From positions 45,589,587 to 45,653,586 of the forward strand of contig CM057833.1 in assembly GCA_030068075.1 (NCBI GenBank): a stretch of DNA of 64,000 bases, in the 5' to 3' direction. Below the pieces are notes generated by a model. The model saw only the letters and a program-made list of their open reading frames with translations, was not told the DNA's origin and did not search any database. The DNA comes from Paguma larvata (Eukaryota > Chordata > Mammalia > Carnivora > Viverridae). Position 1 is the stretch's first letter; every line of letters starts with the position of its first letter. Below are positions 53,085-63,030 of this stretch, one piece after another. The position numbers and the translations under genes were made by a program.

Positions 53085-53625
53085 TGAGTGGCTATTTCTA
53101 CCTGGGGACAGTGGACATTGTAAAAGGCTTCACAGAAGAACTTAGCTGAATCTCAGAAGAGGTAGATGGCTATTCAACCTGTAGAAGAGAAGGAGCGATC
53201 AAATTTTTTTTTTTACATCTTCTTGCTTTAAGTGGTGGGTTTGTCAGTGGCAATGAGAAAGTGAAACATGTTTCTGTTCCACAAATCTAGCACTTCACCC
53301 AAAAAATCTAGCCCCATTAATACCTTCACCTGCTGACACATACAAACAAAACATGAGGTCTATTAATGAATAATCAGTCCAACTCAAAGATAGGAAGAAG
53401 CATGTGCAAACACAGGAAGTGAAAAAGCAGTCTTCTGGAACCACAAGAAATTGAGAGGAGGTGGGAACAGTAGGTGTGCAGTAGGTCTCTATGAGAAAGT
53501 AGGCTGGAGAATCAGGGAAAGATCAAGAAATCTTCCTTAAGAAGGCTTCTCTGTGTGCCTTGCTAGATAATTTGAGTTTTCTCTTATAAGCATAAGGTAA
53601 TCCTAAATGTAGAAATAGCTGGGGA
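53085..53625 (-). mobile_element. L2-like relic split by a poly(A)-ended repeat
   Basis: The left part 'aaaggcttcacagaagaacttagctgaatctcagaagagg' and right part 'gaagcatgtgcaaacacaggaag' onward are in reverse-L2-type order. The sequence at 53199-53370 sits between them. Confidence 0.5.
53199..53370 (-). repeat. Unidentified poly(A)-ended repeat, copy 1
   Basis: On the minus strand it ends in a poly(A) run (the T-run at 53204-53213). It shares blocks with 56945-57110: 'tcttgctt.aagtggtg', 'tcagtggcaatga', 'aaatctagca.ttcac' and 'ttcacctgctga.gcat'. No coding frame is conserved between the copies. It may be a low-copy retroposon or a processed-transcript copy. Confidence 0.7.
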
Positions 53626-53734
53626 ACAACAAGAAGACAAATATATTTTAGATAATTCTGTGACTGTGTGGCCATACTTTAGAGTAAGAGACCAGTTAGT
53701 TTGATGATTTCTGCAACATTCCAACCGTGGTGAA

Positions 53735-54068
53735 GATGTTTCCTTGGTCCCTGAGCACACAGTTAGACTACACTTGCCAGCCTCCTTTTACACGAAGCCC
53801 ATATGACGGACTTCTAATAAATGAGGATGGGAACAATGCACATTGCTTCCAGGTATGGCCTCTGAAAACCTCCTGTGAGATTCTCATGCTCTCTCATCCC
53901 CATCTTCTTGCCACACGTATAGAAGAACAAGGTCGTAGGTAATGGTGGACTCACACAATGAAAGGTGCCTGGGCCCCTGAATGACTATACTGAACAGAGT
54001 CCTCCTGCAACTTATAATGACCTACAACATGAGTGGAAAGTAAGATTTTATTATATTAACTTACAATA
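53735..54068 (+). mobile_element. MLT1-type MaLR LTR
   Basis: 'cagttagactacacttgccagcctccttttacacgaagcccatatgacgg', 'cacattgcttccaggtatggcctctgaaaacctcctgtgagattctcatgctctctc', 'aaaggtgcctgggcccctgaatgactatactgaacagagtcc' and a final 'taagattttattatattaactta' follow MLT1 order. Confidence 0.78.
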
Positions 54069-54069
54069 A

Positions 54070-54880
54070 ACCATGACAAGATCTGTTAAAGGCAATTAGA
54101 ATTGGAACAGAGCAGGGGATGGATATAATAAACATGCAGAGGTAAACCAGACATGACCTGGCCATAGACAGGGTCCCTTTCTCTTTGTGGCCTTCAGAAG
54201 TTAAAAAAAACAAAAAAGATCAGTGGAAGAATTACTCATATTTTGAGGACAGAGATGGGGGGACATACAAGAAAGACATGATCAAGTTCCTAGCAAAATT
54301 CAAAATTACATTTGAGCTCTACCTCTTCCTTAATTTCTACTTAACAGCTCCTGAGAAAATAATTGTGTGGCAAAATCTCACTTGGAAATTAAACCCCAGG
54401 CATAATGTTAGTTCAAAATGAGTGCATTAATGCTGCTTTGTACTTGAAAGCTGTAAATGTAAATCTATTCCCATCATCACAAATTTGATTGAGGTTCCCA
54501 AGTATAGTGGTTCACACTGCATCAAATTTTCAGTTCCAATACTACCAGCCATGGAGTGACTCTTCAAAGGATCTGTCTGTTTCATATTATGGCAGACAAG
54601 ACTAGTTGGCACTGCCAACATTTTACTGAATTCCCTATTTTTGCAGATAGATATAATCAAGAAGTGGTGAGAAGTACATCCAGGGGAGAGAAAGCCAATG
54701 CTGTCCCAACATTCAGAGTAGCATTTCCCTTGAGAAACTCAAAGCCACTTCCTACAGCAAACAACAATTGCTTATCAATCTTCCAACAGTGTAAGGAGCA
54801 CTTTGCTGTCTCTGGAGATACCCCATGGAAAGAGTAGTAAAGATGTAGAGGCAGAAGACAAGGGTTCAATTCTCCGTCAT
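54070..54880. other. Unique DNA, nothing recognised
   Basis: No repeat family or gene is recognised. The frames at 54427-54869 have no homology. Confidence 0.4.
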
Positions 54881-54884
54881 ATAA

Positions 54885-54975
54885 TATTCATTCATTTCTT
54901 CATTTAAAAAGGGGCTTTCCCAGCGTCACTGTATCAGGTAGTGAAGACGTAAAGGTGAGTAAGACACACTAAATA
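54885..54975 (-). mobile_element. L2 LINE fragment
   Basis: 'attcattcatttcttcatttaaaaagg', 'cactgtatcaggtagtgaagacgtaaaggtgagtaagac' is a reversed L2 end. Confidence 0.55.
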
Positions 54976-54994
54976 TAGGGTTTTTCATCAAGTA

Positions 54995-55065
54995 CATTAG
55001 CTGTGTAACTTCAGGCAATTCCCTTAACTTCTCTGGTCCTTGAGTTCCATACAAAGACTATTAAC
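54995..55065 (+). mobile_element. MIR SINE core fragment
   Basis: 'acattagctgtgtaacttcaggcaattcccttaacttctctggtccttgag' is a MIR core. Confidence 0.7.
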
Positions 55066-55700
55066 TATATTTTGGCTGTACAATGTCTATGCCCTCTTTT
55101 GCTAATATCAGTACATTTTCCTCTTGTAACCAACCCCCTCTACATTATCAGTCATGCACTTCTGGTAGAAATGGCTTGGACCTCTGGCTCTGAGTTTGGA
55201 TATGTGATTCAGCATGGCCAACTGGGGTATTAGCATTCCTTAGTTACAGGTATTAATTCAATACTGAGTCCAAGACCTAGTCCAAGGAGATGCAGGACTT
55301 TCATTTTTACAATAAAGAAATCAGAAGCTCTCTTATTTCTCCCACCTTGGAAGAAAAGAAATGTACACTTGGAGATGCCTGCATTCATATTGACCCCATA
55401 AGAAGTTCTGTAAAGAAGCCAACCCAAAGAAGTGAGCCAACAATGTGAGAAAGACTGGTCCTGGCGATGTCTTTCGCGGTCCAGTCTTGAACAGTGCCTG
55501 ATGCCAGAGAGAGCAATGTCTAGTTTTTTTTTTTTTTTTTAGTTATGTGAACCCTACATTACCTTTTTGGCTTCAATCAATGAGTCAGGTTTCTTACAGT
55601 TCTCAGTAAGAAGAGTCTTAATTGATATATTCCTCATTTATAAATTGACAGAAATGACAATGCAGAACTGACTAATTTCATAAGACTACAGTAAGATACA
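55066..55700. other. Unassigned DNA with a T-run
   Basis: A T-run at 55525-55540 is followed by 'agttatgtgaaccctac', which could be the reversed tail of an old retroposed sequence. No body is recognised. No gene is called. Confidence 0.35.
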
Positions 55701-55702
55701 TT

Positions 55703-55875
55703 TTTGGTCCCTACTAGCTGTGTGTCCTTGGGACAGCTATTTAACCTCTCTGTGATTTACTTCACTTATCTGTAAAGTAGGGTATTAACAGGACCAGCTC
55801 ATAGAGTTGTTCTGAGGATTAAATGAGTCGAAGTATGTCTAGTTCTTAGAAAAGTGAATAAAATCCATTTAAGTA
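55703..55875 (+). mobile_element. MIR SINE, well preserved
   Basis: 'ctactagctgtgtgtccttgggacagctatttaacctctctgtg', 'ctgtaaagtagggtattaacaggaccagctcatagagttgttctgaggattaaatgag' in outline is a sense MIR. Confidence 0.9.
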
Positions 55876-55879
55876 TTTA

Positions 55880-56235
55880 CTATAATGCTAATACAACCAA
55901 TAGTATATTAAATCAATTCTATTTAACAAAAAATAATGTTATTATAAGAAAGAAGCTTACCAGTAATTACAGATTCATTGAGAAATATTGATTTTCTCAT
56001 TTCCTTACACTAATCAGGAAATATTATTATAATGCACAACCCCAAATTATCAGTTAGTTCACACCACACAATATTTCTTGATAATGGCACGATATAATGA
56101 AAGTGAGTGGAATGGAGAGAGCTCTGCTCCCTTCAGTCATGCAGGGATCCAGACTCCCTCCCTCTCATGGCTCTGCCTTCCTCTAAGTCCTGGGGATGTT
56201 TTTCATTCATTCAAACGATGGGGAAAGATACCAAG
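55880..56235. other. AT-rich unique DNA
   Basis: No repeat or gene is recognised. Confidence 0.35.
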
Positions 56236-56239
56236 GAGT

Positions 56240-56390
56240 GAAGTGGATGTTTTCACGGTCTAGGTCTGGAGGTTTTACATCGTTTCCCTTCATGTTCCAT
56301 TGGTCAGGACTTAGAGCCATGGTTCTACAAGGAAAGACTGAAAAATTAAGTCTAGCTGTATGCCTGGATGCAAAGGAGACCAGAGATACA
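56240..56390 (-). mobile_element. MLT1-type LTR fragment
   Basis: 'ggtctggaggttttacatcg', 'cttcatgttccattggtcaggacttagagcc' and 'aaattaagtctagctgtatgcctggatgc' read as the complement of the MLT1 left region. Confidence 0.55.
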
Positions 56391-56940
56391 GGAGAGGCCC
56401 AGCCGCTCCTGCTGCATCTGGGAAGGATTCAGAGCGGCTAAATGAGAATCTCTCAGGAGCATGCTGCTGGGACTCAAAACGGTGGCATTATGAGAAATGG
56501 AAAACCCCTCAGAGATTTTCAAGTCTGACTAGCTCCTCACATGAGCTTTTCCAAGGTCACATAGCCAGATATCGGCAGAGCTATATCTACAACCCACTTC
56601 TCACTAGCTTCTTGTTCTTTTCCCACTCAATCACGTCCTCTGGAAGTTGTCCTTCCCACATCTAATATATTATTGCCTTTTTGCTCACCGGTATAGCTAC
56701 TGTTTGTCTTTGGGAGAAAATTTACTATTCTTTTCACATAGATTTCTCCTCCAAGTACCTAATATTGCTTTATGCCATCTGCCTCCTTTCATAAAACATG
56801 GGTTTGAAGGTGAGGAGACCAGCATAGAGGTTACTTACTGTGCATACATTTACCATCATAGTGACTACATAGATGCCACAGGTAAGGCAAAACCCTGTCT
56901 TTAGTGGTGAAAACGTTTAGCATATCTGGAAGTGCAGTTC
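56391..56940. other. Unique DNA with a weak MIR trace
   Basis: Around 56500-56590, 'aaaacccctcagagattttcaag' and 'ccaaggtcacatagccagatatcgg' suggest a reversed MIR core. Otherwise nothing is recognised. Confidence 0.4.
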
Positions 56941-56944
56941 TATT

Positions 56945-57110
56945 GATTTTTTTTTTTTTTTGCATAGTCTTGCTTGAAGTGGTGTGTTCTTCAGTGGCAA
57001 TGAATAAATGAACCATGTTTCCATTTAGCAAATCTAGCATTTCACTTAAGTTCCACTAATACATTCACCTGCTGATGCATGCAACCAAAATATGAAGTCT
57101 ATTAAAATTA
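56945..57110 (-). repeat. Unidentified poly(A)-ended repeat, copy 2
   Basis: The T-run at 56948-56961, then 'gtcttgcttgaagtggtgtgttcttcagtggcaatgaataaatgaacc', 'agcaaatctagcatttcac' and 'acattcacctgctgatgcatgcaacc' parallel 53204-53350. Identity by eye is roughly three quarters. A CAN-SINE has inserted at its right edge. Confidence 0.7.
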
Positions 57111-57117
57111 ACTAATA

Positions 57118-57328
57118 GGGGCGCCTGGGTGGCTCAGTCGGTTAAGCGGCCAACTTCGGCTCAGGTCATGATCTCACGGTCTGTGAGTTCAAGCCCCGCG
57201 TCGGGCTCTGTGCTGCTGGCTCACACCTGGAGCCTGCTTCGGATTCTGTGTCTGCCTCTCTCTCTGCCCTTCCCCTGCTATGCTCTGTCTTTCTGTCTCT
57301 CATAAATGTTAAAAAATTTAAAAAAAAA
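57118..57328 (+). mobile_element. CAN-SINE (felid type), young
   Basis: Near-consensus head 'gcgcctgggtggctcag', then 'ggttaagcggcc', 'gctcaggtcatgatctcacgg', intact B box 'gagttcaagccccgcg', 'tcgggctctgtgctg', a CT-rich tract and an A-rich tail. Flanking 'taaaattaa' repeats lie at 57103-57111 and 57329-57337, extendable to about 15 bp with mismatches. A and B boxes look usable by RNA polymerase III. Confidence 0.97.
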
Positions 57329-57339
57329 TAAAATTAATA

Positions 57340-58115
57340 ATTAGTGTACCTTGAAGAACTATAAACAGATCCATAATTTAGGGCGTTGCCAATTTCTTTT
57401 CTGATTAGTTTGGTTTAGTTCTTATTAGATATGTGGACTTCATCACTACCAATCAGTACCTATAAATGATGTATTCTATTTTATCTAATTAACTCAGTTG
57501 TTTCTTCTGAAAATTCAGGCAGCAAACTAGAAATGCCACTTGACGAGTGTCCTTTTAGAATACTGATTCCCCGGACATGTTGATCTTTCCAAGTTTTTGC
57601 CGGTGACTTGCTGAATACTAAAGGTCCATAAACAGAGTTAATGAATAATTCAACAGCCTCCCCATATCCATGCTTCTCACCCCACGGGGAGAAAATATTA
57701 AGAAAACCTTTCAAGGATGTCTATAGCTCTGGAAGCTGACAAATGTATATTTAAAAGTAGATGAAGAACACCAGCTCCCAGGGTTTCACAGAGAGAACCA
57801 TTCAATATTCTGTGTCCATTGGTAGCTCTAGTACCAGAGGAGGTTTTCCAGAAAAGGCAATTACCTCTTATGAAGCAGTAAGGAGCTCCTGGCAGAGGTC
57901 TACAAGGACCCTGAGCAGAGAGTTGATCTGCTTTCTCAAAATTCTCAATTTTTAAATTTGTTTAGCATTTCTTTGGGGAGTCCCAATTTACTCTATTTTT
58001 AAACCTTGGACAAATTAAGATTGGATTATTTGTTTTCAAGGTAAGTATCCCTGCTCTACAGAGGAAAGAGTGACTTGATGTAAAGGTAACATACCTGAAA
58101 GGTAGCAGAATATGA
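57340..58115. other. Unique DNA, nothing recognised
   Basis: No repeat or exon is recognised. The frames at 57481-57714 and 57761-57955 have no homology. Confidence 0.4.
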
Positions 58116-58119
58116 GAGT

Positions 58120-58338
58120 AAAGAACACAGAATCTTGACAAAAGCCAAACTCTTCTTCTACCATTCACATAATCAAATTCTTCAACTCCTTATGCTTCAG
58201 GTTACTCAGTTGTGAAATGGTAATGAACACAATCCCAACAACCTCACAGGTTTATTGTGAGGACTAAATAAGCTAATAAATATAAGAACCTAAAATAGTG
58301 TTTGGCATATTGTAAATGCCTTATAAGTGTTAGTTTTA
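58120..58338 (+). mobile_element. MIR SINE relic
   Basis: 'caaattcttcaactccttatgcttcaggttactcagttgtgaaatggtaatg', 'ttattgtgaggactaaataagctaataaatataag' and 'agtgtttggcatattgtaaatgccttataagtgttag' are MIR core to 3' end. Confidence 0.85.
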
Positions 58339-58514
58339 AAGAAAAAACAAACCCCCGGAAATTAGATAATAGTGTTTAAGACCTTGGTGGTCAAAGCTCT
58401 TACTTAAGCCTTGCCTTCTTACTTTTATTGGTTGTCTTTCCATGTAGCCACATATTATGATTGGTTTTTCTCTTCTGAAAGTGAATCAAATGATTTCCCC
58501 ATGGTTACTGATAA

Positions 58515-58640
58515 TAATTGTCATTATCTGGGTACCTACTATGACCCTTATGATGTTGGTATTATCTGCATCTTACAAACGGTACTTACATCTTACAAAC
58601 TTAACCTTCAGAGAGGTTAAGTACCAAAGTCACTCTAGTG
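58515..58640 (-). mobile_element. MIR SINE fragment with a small internal duplication
   Basis: 'attatctgggtacctactatgacccttatgatgttgg' and 'aaccttcagagaggttaagtacc' are reversed MIR. 'acatcttacaaac' occurs at 58587-58599, and its core also occurs just upstream as 'gcatcttacaaac' (58568-58580). Confidence 0.6.
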
Positions 58641-58654
58641 GATTAAATTTGGTG

Positions 58655-58790
58655 TAACTTCTTGGACATCCTCCCATGAGATGCCAGATTTTATTTCCCA
58701 TCCTCTTGAAGCTGGGCTTGTCTGTGATTGCTTTGGCCAGCAGAGCACAGCAGAAGTGATGTTATACCAGTCTCATCCATACCTTCCCCT
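58655..58790 (+). mobile_element. MaLR-like LTR fragment
   Basis: 'atcctcttgaagctgggcttgtctgtgattgctttggccagcagagcacagcagaagtgatg' is a left-central block of a MaLR-like LTR, also seen at 62590. Confidence 0.6.
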
Positions 58791-58925
58791 CACCTGAGAA
58801 ATAAAGATACAATAATATCTGCCCTGCCTGCTTCACAAAGTTGCAGGGATCAGACAAGTTAAAGGGTGAATATGTTTTGTAAAGAAGAAAGCACTATATG
58901 GGCATAAGAATTACTAACATTTGTA
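58790..58925 (+). mobile_element. MIR SINE 3' part
   Basis: 'gagaaataaagatacaataatatctgccctgcctgcttcacaaagttgcagggatcag' and 'ttttgtaaagaagaaagcac' match the MIR 3' half. The 5' half is missing, replaced by the LTR fragment. Confidence 0.6.
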
Positions 58926-59227
58926 CAAGCTAATTATACTCTATATTATTACATAACAATAAAAAAAATCACTTGCCCTATAGGGTTGCTCTCTCGATAT
59001 GTGTAATTTAGACTCTGGGACCCTAAAGAACAACATGCAACACCTACACCTCCCAATTGTTCTCCGTAGGTAGATTATTTCTCTGCAAGAGCAAAACATC
59101 TCTTCAGTTCAATTCAGCCATTTTCATTTAAAGTCATCTAACCCAATTGCTCAGTAGCATGTGGGCCAAAAGAAAAGAACATAGGTAGACGTGCCTTGCA
59201 TGATGTGTTTCTGGGTGATCAAATCAA

Positions 59228-59345
59228 AAAAATATTTTCTGACCACCCTAGGTACTGAGCATTATGCTTGGGTCCTATCTTCAAAAAGTAAAATAAAGTC
59301 ATGAAGGTCCTTCCTTCAGGAGGTTTTAAAATCATGCTGGAGGAG
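59228..59345 (-). mobile_element. L2 LINE fragment
   Basis: 'ctaggtactgagcattatgcttgggtcctatcttcaaaaag', 'aaggtccttccttcaggagg' follow a reversed L2 end. Confidence 0.5.
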
Positions 59346-59599
59346 TATCCAAAAGCGGGCTGCACTGTATGAGGGGAAACTTCGGTAGGTCCTTCAGTGA
59401 AACAGCGGATCTTCTATCACATCAAAAATGTGTTCCTTAAAGTTTCTGCTCTATGATTATAGAATTCTAAAAAGTTATTTGTCTTTAATTGAGACACAAT
59501 TGTGGTAAAATATTTTCCTTGGTTTTGATCACCACTAGAAATATTTGGACTTTAAATTCCTAAAGTCATCTCAAGATGCGTTTGCGCTAAAGTGTGTCA

Positions 59600-60172
59600 T
59601 AGCCAATTTCCCTCATCCTGCTTCTTTAAGACTTAGTACAGGGTTCACCCAATCCAGGAAACCTTCTTTGATTTCTCTTCTTATATACATCCAACCCTTC
59701 CCACTACATATATAAACACGCACTCAGATATACCCAGACCCTTCACTCTACTGCCATGAAAGTCTCTGCTTCTCTCTGTCATAGTGGTTCTCAATTCTTG
59801 GGAACATCTGAATCACAGGGGTTGTCAAAATACAGATTTTTTCTGTCCCCACAGCCAGAGCTTCTAATTTGTGGCCTGAAAATGTACAGGTCCAAGTTTC
59901 CAGCTGATGCTCACGCTGCTGGTGCAAAGACGACCCTATGAGACGACTGCTGTGTCACATACCATTGACCACACTGCACTGTGATCATCTCTGTGCATGT
60001 CTCTATCACTCTTAAAAATGTATTTAGTGTCTACTGTGTCTCCCAGAAGACTATGTTGAACTTAGCAGGTAAAGCCATTTGTCTTCTACAGTTTTATAAA
60101 CCCAGAGCCTAACCCAAAGCCTGACATATAGACTTGCTGAGTGTTTGTTGAGCAAATGACTACACGAATGTT
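59600..60172 (+). mobile_element. L2 LINE 3' end split by a MER5-like MITE
   Basis: The left part 59600-59780 contains 'caggaaaccttctttgatttctcttc'. The right part 59952-60172 has 'gtgatcatctctgtgcatgtctctatc', 'gcctaacccaaagcctgacatatag' and 'gagtgtttgttgagcaaatgac'. Both are consecutive segments of one L2. Confidence 0.7.
59781..59951 (+). mobile_element. MER5-like hAT MITE
   Basis: 'atagtggttctcaattcttgggaacatctgaatcacagggg', 'cagagcttctaatttgtgg', 'caggtccaagtttccagctgatgctcacgctgctgg' and 'ccctatgagacgactgctg' run end to end in MER5 order. Confidence 0.75.
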
Positions 60173-60174
60173 AC

Positions 60175-61190
60175 TGCTTGAGGTCAAAGGGCATACATAC
60201 ATAAGGCATTTGAGAAAGACTCAAGGGTTTAGCCAGTGGATATAGAGCATGGCTGTGCACATGTTATACTTAAGGATTTAAAACATCTCCTGCAACAATT
60301 ACTACATCATTCTGCCACAGAGCAAGCACCAAGTTCATTATGGGGCTCAGGACACTGTCTGAGTATGTCATGTAAATATGGAACCCAGGATGGAGAGCAA
60401 ACCTGAAACCAAGTCACAACAGAGAATTTTTTTTTAATTGAAAATGAAGCTTTTGGAGAGGATACAGCTTTTGGAGGGGATGGGAGGTTGGTCAGGAAAG
60501 AATGGAGTTAAAGGTAAGTTGAGACAAGGAACTGTCATGAGAAGACTAGTTGACTTACTGTTGGAGCCTCAGAGGGTGGAACCTGAACCCATACTTTGTT
60601 CACTGAACTCCATCAATGCCCCACGATCAAAGTGCTAGCATCTAGAAATGAATCTGGCACAGTCTCTACAGTCTCATGAGACAAAAGGTTAAATGCAGTG
60701 TTGGCTTATTGGGAAGGTGAAGCCCAGAAGCACCTAGGGGATTAAGACATGAAGCATAGAAGGGAAGGAAACCAATGCCATTGGTGACTGTCCACATATG
60801 ATTTCTGTGGATGGACAACTACAGCTCAGTCCCACTGCGGACCTCCAGGAGGTGATGAAAGCTGCTTCAGAACTGTCCCGCCTGAGGCATGACAAATACA
60901 ACGTATTTACCCACCACCTTCCCTTTTCAATTGGTTGAGGACTACTCCTGGGGACATTGATTCCCAGGTACTTCCAGCCTGCTGCATTTGTAGTAGGTAG
61001 AAGCACCAAGATGCTTCCAGAAAAATGGAGAATGCCAATAGACATGGCGCCAAGAACATATACTACTCTTATACTACAAAAGTGCTTATGAATAAGAAGA
61101 AGGTAGATATAAGTCATCACCTGTGACAAAATTCCAACTAACAACTAAAGGTTCCTAAGTACTAACAATGAGATTCTAAGGTTACCATGA
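60175..61190. other. Unassigned DNA, possibly part of an old retroelement
   Basis: The minus frame 60734-61144 (136 codons) covers most of this block but shows no retroviral or host domain that I can name. 'gactgtccacatatgatttctgtggatgg' and neighbouring blocks have the feel of an old LTR-element interior. This is weak. Confidence 0.3.
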
Positions 61191-61194
61191 TAAT

Positions 61195-61402
61195 ATTAAC
61201 AACTAACAGCAGCCTACAGTGTGTATGTGACCTTATTAGTCTGCTAGCAGCCCTATAAGAGGCACTATTATAAAAACATTATCTATTTAACTAATGAAAA
61301 AACTGAGGCCAAGATTACTGAAGTGACTCACCCAAGGTTACACAGCAAGCTGGAACTAGAACAAGGATTACACAGGAACCTGCCTAGTTTCTATTTGAGG
61401 CT
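61195..61402 (-). mobile_element. MIR SINE relic
   Basis: 'acagtgtgtatgtgaccttattagtctgctagcagccctataagaggcactattat', 'ctaatgaaaaaactgaggccaag', 'cccaaggttacacagcaagctgg' is a reversed MIR. Confidence 0.8.
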
Positions 61403-61404
61403 CT

Positions 61405-62440
61405 CTGCTCTGTAACCCAACAGCACACACTGAGTATCCTGAATTCACAGCCCATAGACAGACTTCCATCTGAATAAGGTTCCTTTTGGACAACTCCTTC
61501 TGGCAGCCTTAATTTTTTTTTCTCTCACAGGCTCCAGTTTAATAATAGCACTGTTCTGTTCTGCAGAGACTGCCTGAGCTTAATTCATCTGCCTCCCTCA
61601 AATCACCACCCTCCCAGGCCTTTTTACTCCATAGCTTATGACCTGCCTTATTCCCACATCCACAATAAGCCCCAGTGCTCCCCTGCAAGGGCGTGTGATT
61701 TTCAAACAACATGTGTTTCTAAAACTGCAGCGTGCTGCTAGTGTTTGTCTGAGGTCTTCTCCCCCAAAGCCCCTTGGGGCCTCGAGATCCTGTTTGTGCT
61801 AGTTAACTATATAAAGTGGCCCTAAAGTAGGTTTTAATTAATTCAGCTGTTTAGTTCATTGGACTAAAAAATATCAAATTAAATGGCTCCTTTTTAGCCT
61901 AGTGCTTTTGTTTTCACTGTGTTCCACTTAATCAGCTATTGAGGCCAAATGATATGATTTCTCCAATGTTGTCATTAAAATTATTTAATGGAATGATGAA
62001 AGTACCAGAAAATCTGACAAACACTGGTTGTTAGAAGCAGCATAAAAACACCAAGATGGTGCATAGTTGTAAGGAGCTGTCCTTCCCTCAATGTTCTGGA
62101 AGCCTCTCTCTGATGCTTCCTCCTCTAATGCAGAGTCCACCCAGTATGTCATTAGACTCTCAGGAGGAACCCAGATAGTCGATGTCAAGATGATATCCTT
62201 TTGTGAGGTCAACTTGTGAAATTTTCTAAAACTGGCCACCTGAGTATTTTCTTAACAATTTAGGGTATTATTTGTATACATCACTGTCTAGGAAGAACAC
62301 CTCATCATTGTATTAAGACTGTGTTATAACTTCCCATAATAATACATCTATCTACAGCACAAACTTTCCTTAACTTCTAACACTACATCTCCCAGATCTT
62401 ACTATTTTATGTGATTCATAATGTCTTCTTTAACCCTAAA
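61405..62440. other. Unique DNA; candidate conserved block at 61700-61990
   Basis: No repeat is recognised. The part at 61800-61990 is AT-rich but complex, with 'ttaattaattcagctg', 'aaattaaatgg' and 'cacttaatcagc' elements typical of homeodomain-rich noncoding DNA. The minus frame 61985-62239 has no homology. Confidence 0.35.
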
Positions 62441-62559
62441 CATATATTTAGCATCAGAGCTTTGTGTTAGATTAGTAATTATGGTAGAATTTAAACGTGA
62501 GCACAACCCTTGCACTCACTCATGTATTTCTGCCCTTTGCTATGTGATTTTGCAGCTCG

Positions 62560-62998
62560 AATGGTGGCATCTATTTTCCTTCCTCTTAAATCTGGGTTGG
62601 CATTGTGCCTTTAATTGACCAACAAATACAACAGAAGTGATGAGAGGCCAGTTTCCAGCTGAGGTTCTAAAGGCTTTACACACTTCTGCTGTCTCCCAGG
62701 ACCTGGTCTCCACCACGTGAATAAGCTTGAACTAGCCTCCTGGAGAATAAAGGCACCTGTAAAGCAGAGCTGACTTAGCCAGTTTATTCCAGCTGGGGCC
62801 CCAAACATGTGAGAGAAACCAGCCAATATTAGAAAAACCTTACCGATCTGTCACCTAATCCCACAAATATATGAGGAAGGCCATCCCAGATGAGTCAAGC
62901 TGCTCAGCTGACTTGCAGATTTATTAGTTAAATATTTGCTGTTATAAGCTACTAAGTTTTGAAGTGGTTTGTTATGCAGCGATAACTAACCAATACAG
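62560..62998 (+). mobile_element. MaLR-like LTR
   Basis: 'cttaaatctgggttggcattgtgcctttaattgaccaacaaatacaacagaagtgatg', 'ccaccacgtgaataagcttgaactagcctcctgg', 'gagtcaagctgctcagctgacttgcag' and the end 'ctactaagttttgaagtggtttgttatgcagcgataactaaccaatacag' follow one LTR. The subfamily name is uncertain. Confidence 0.72.
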
Positions 62999-63030
62999 TG
63001 ATTTTACAGTGGTATAGATGGGGGTTAGGG

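Noticed and set aside
57118..57328. tRNA-like sequence with A and B boxes, possible tRNA gene
   Set aside because: It is the tRNA-Lys-derived head of a CAN-SINE, followed by the SINE body and A-rich tail. No cloverleaf with an intact acceptor stem is evident.
60734..61144. 136-codon minus-strand frame with a hydrophobic start
   Set aside because: The hydrophobic stretch arises from T-rich DNA. No retroviral or host domain is recognisable and I see no convincing exon boundaries.
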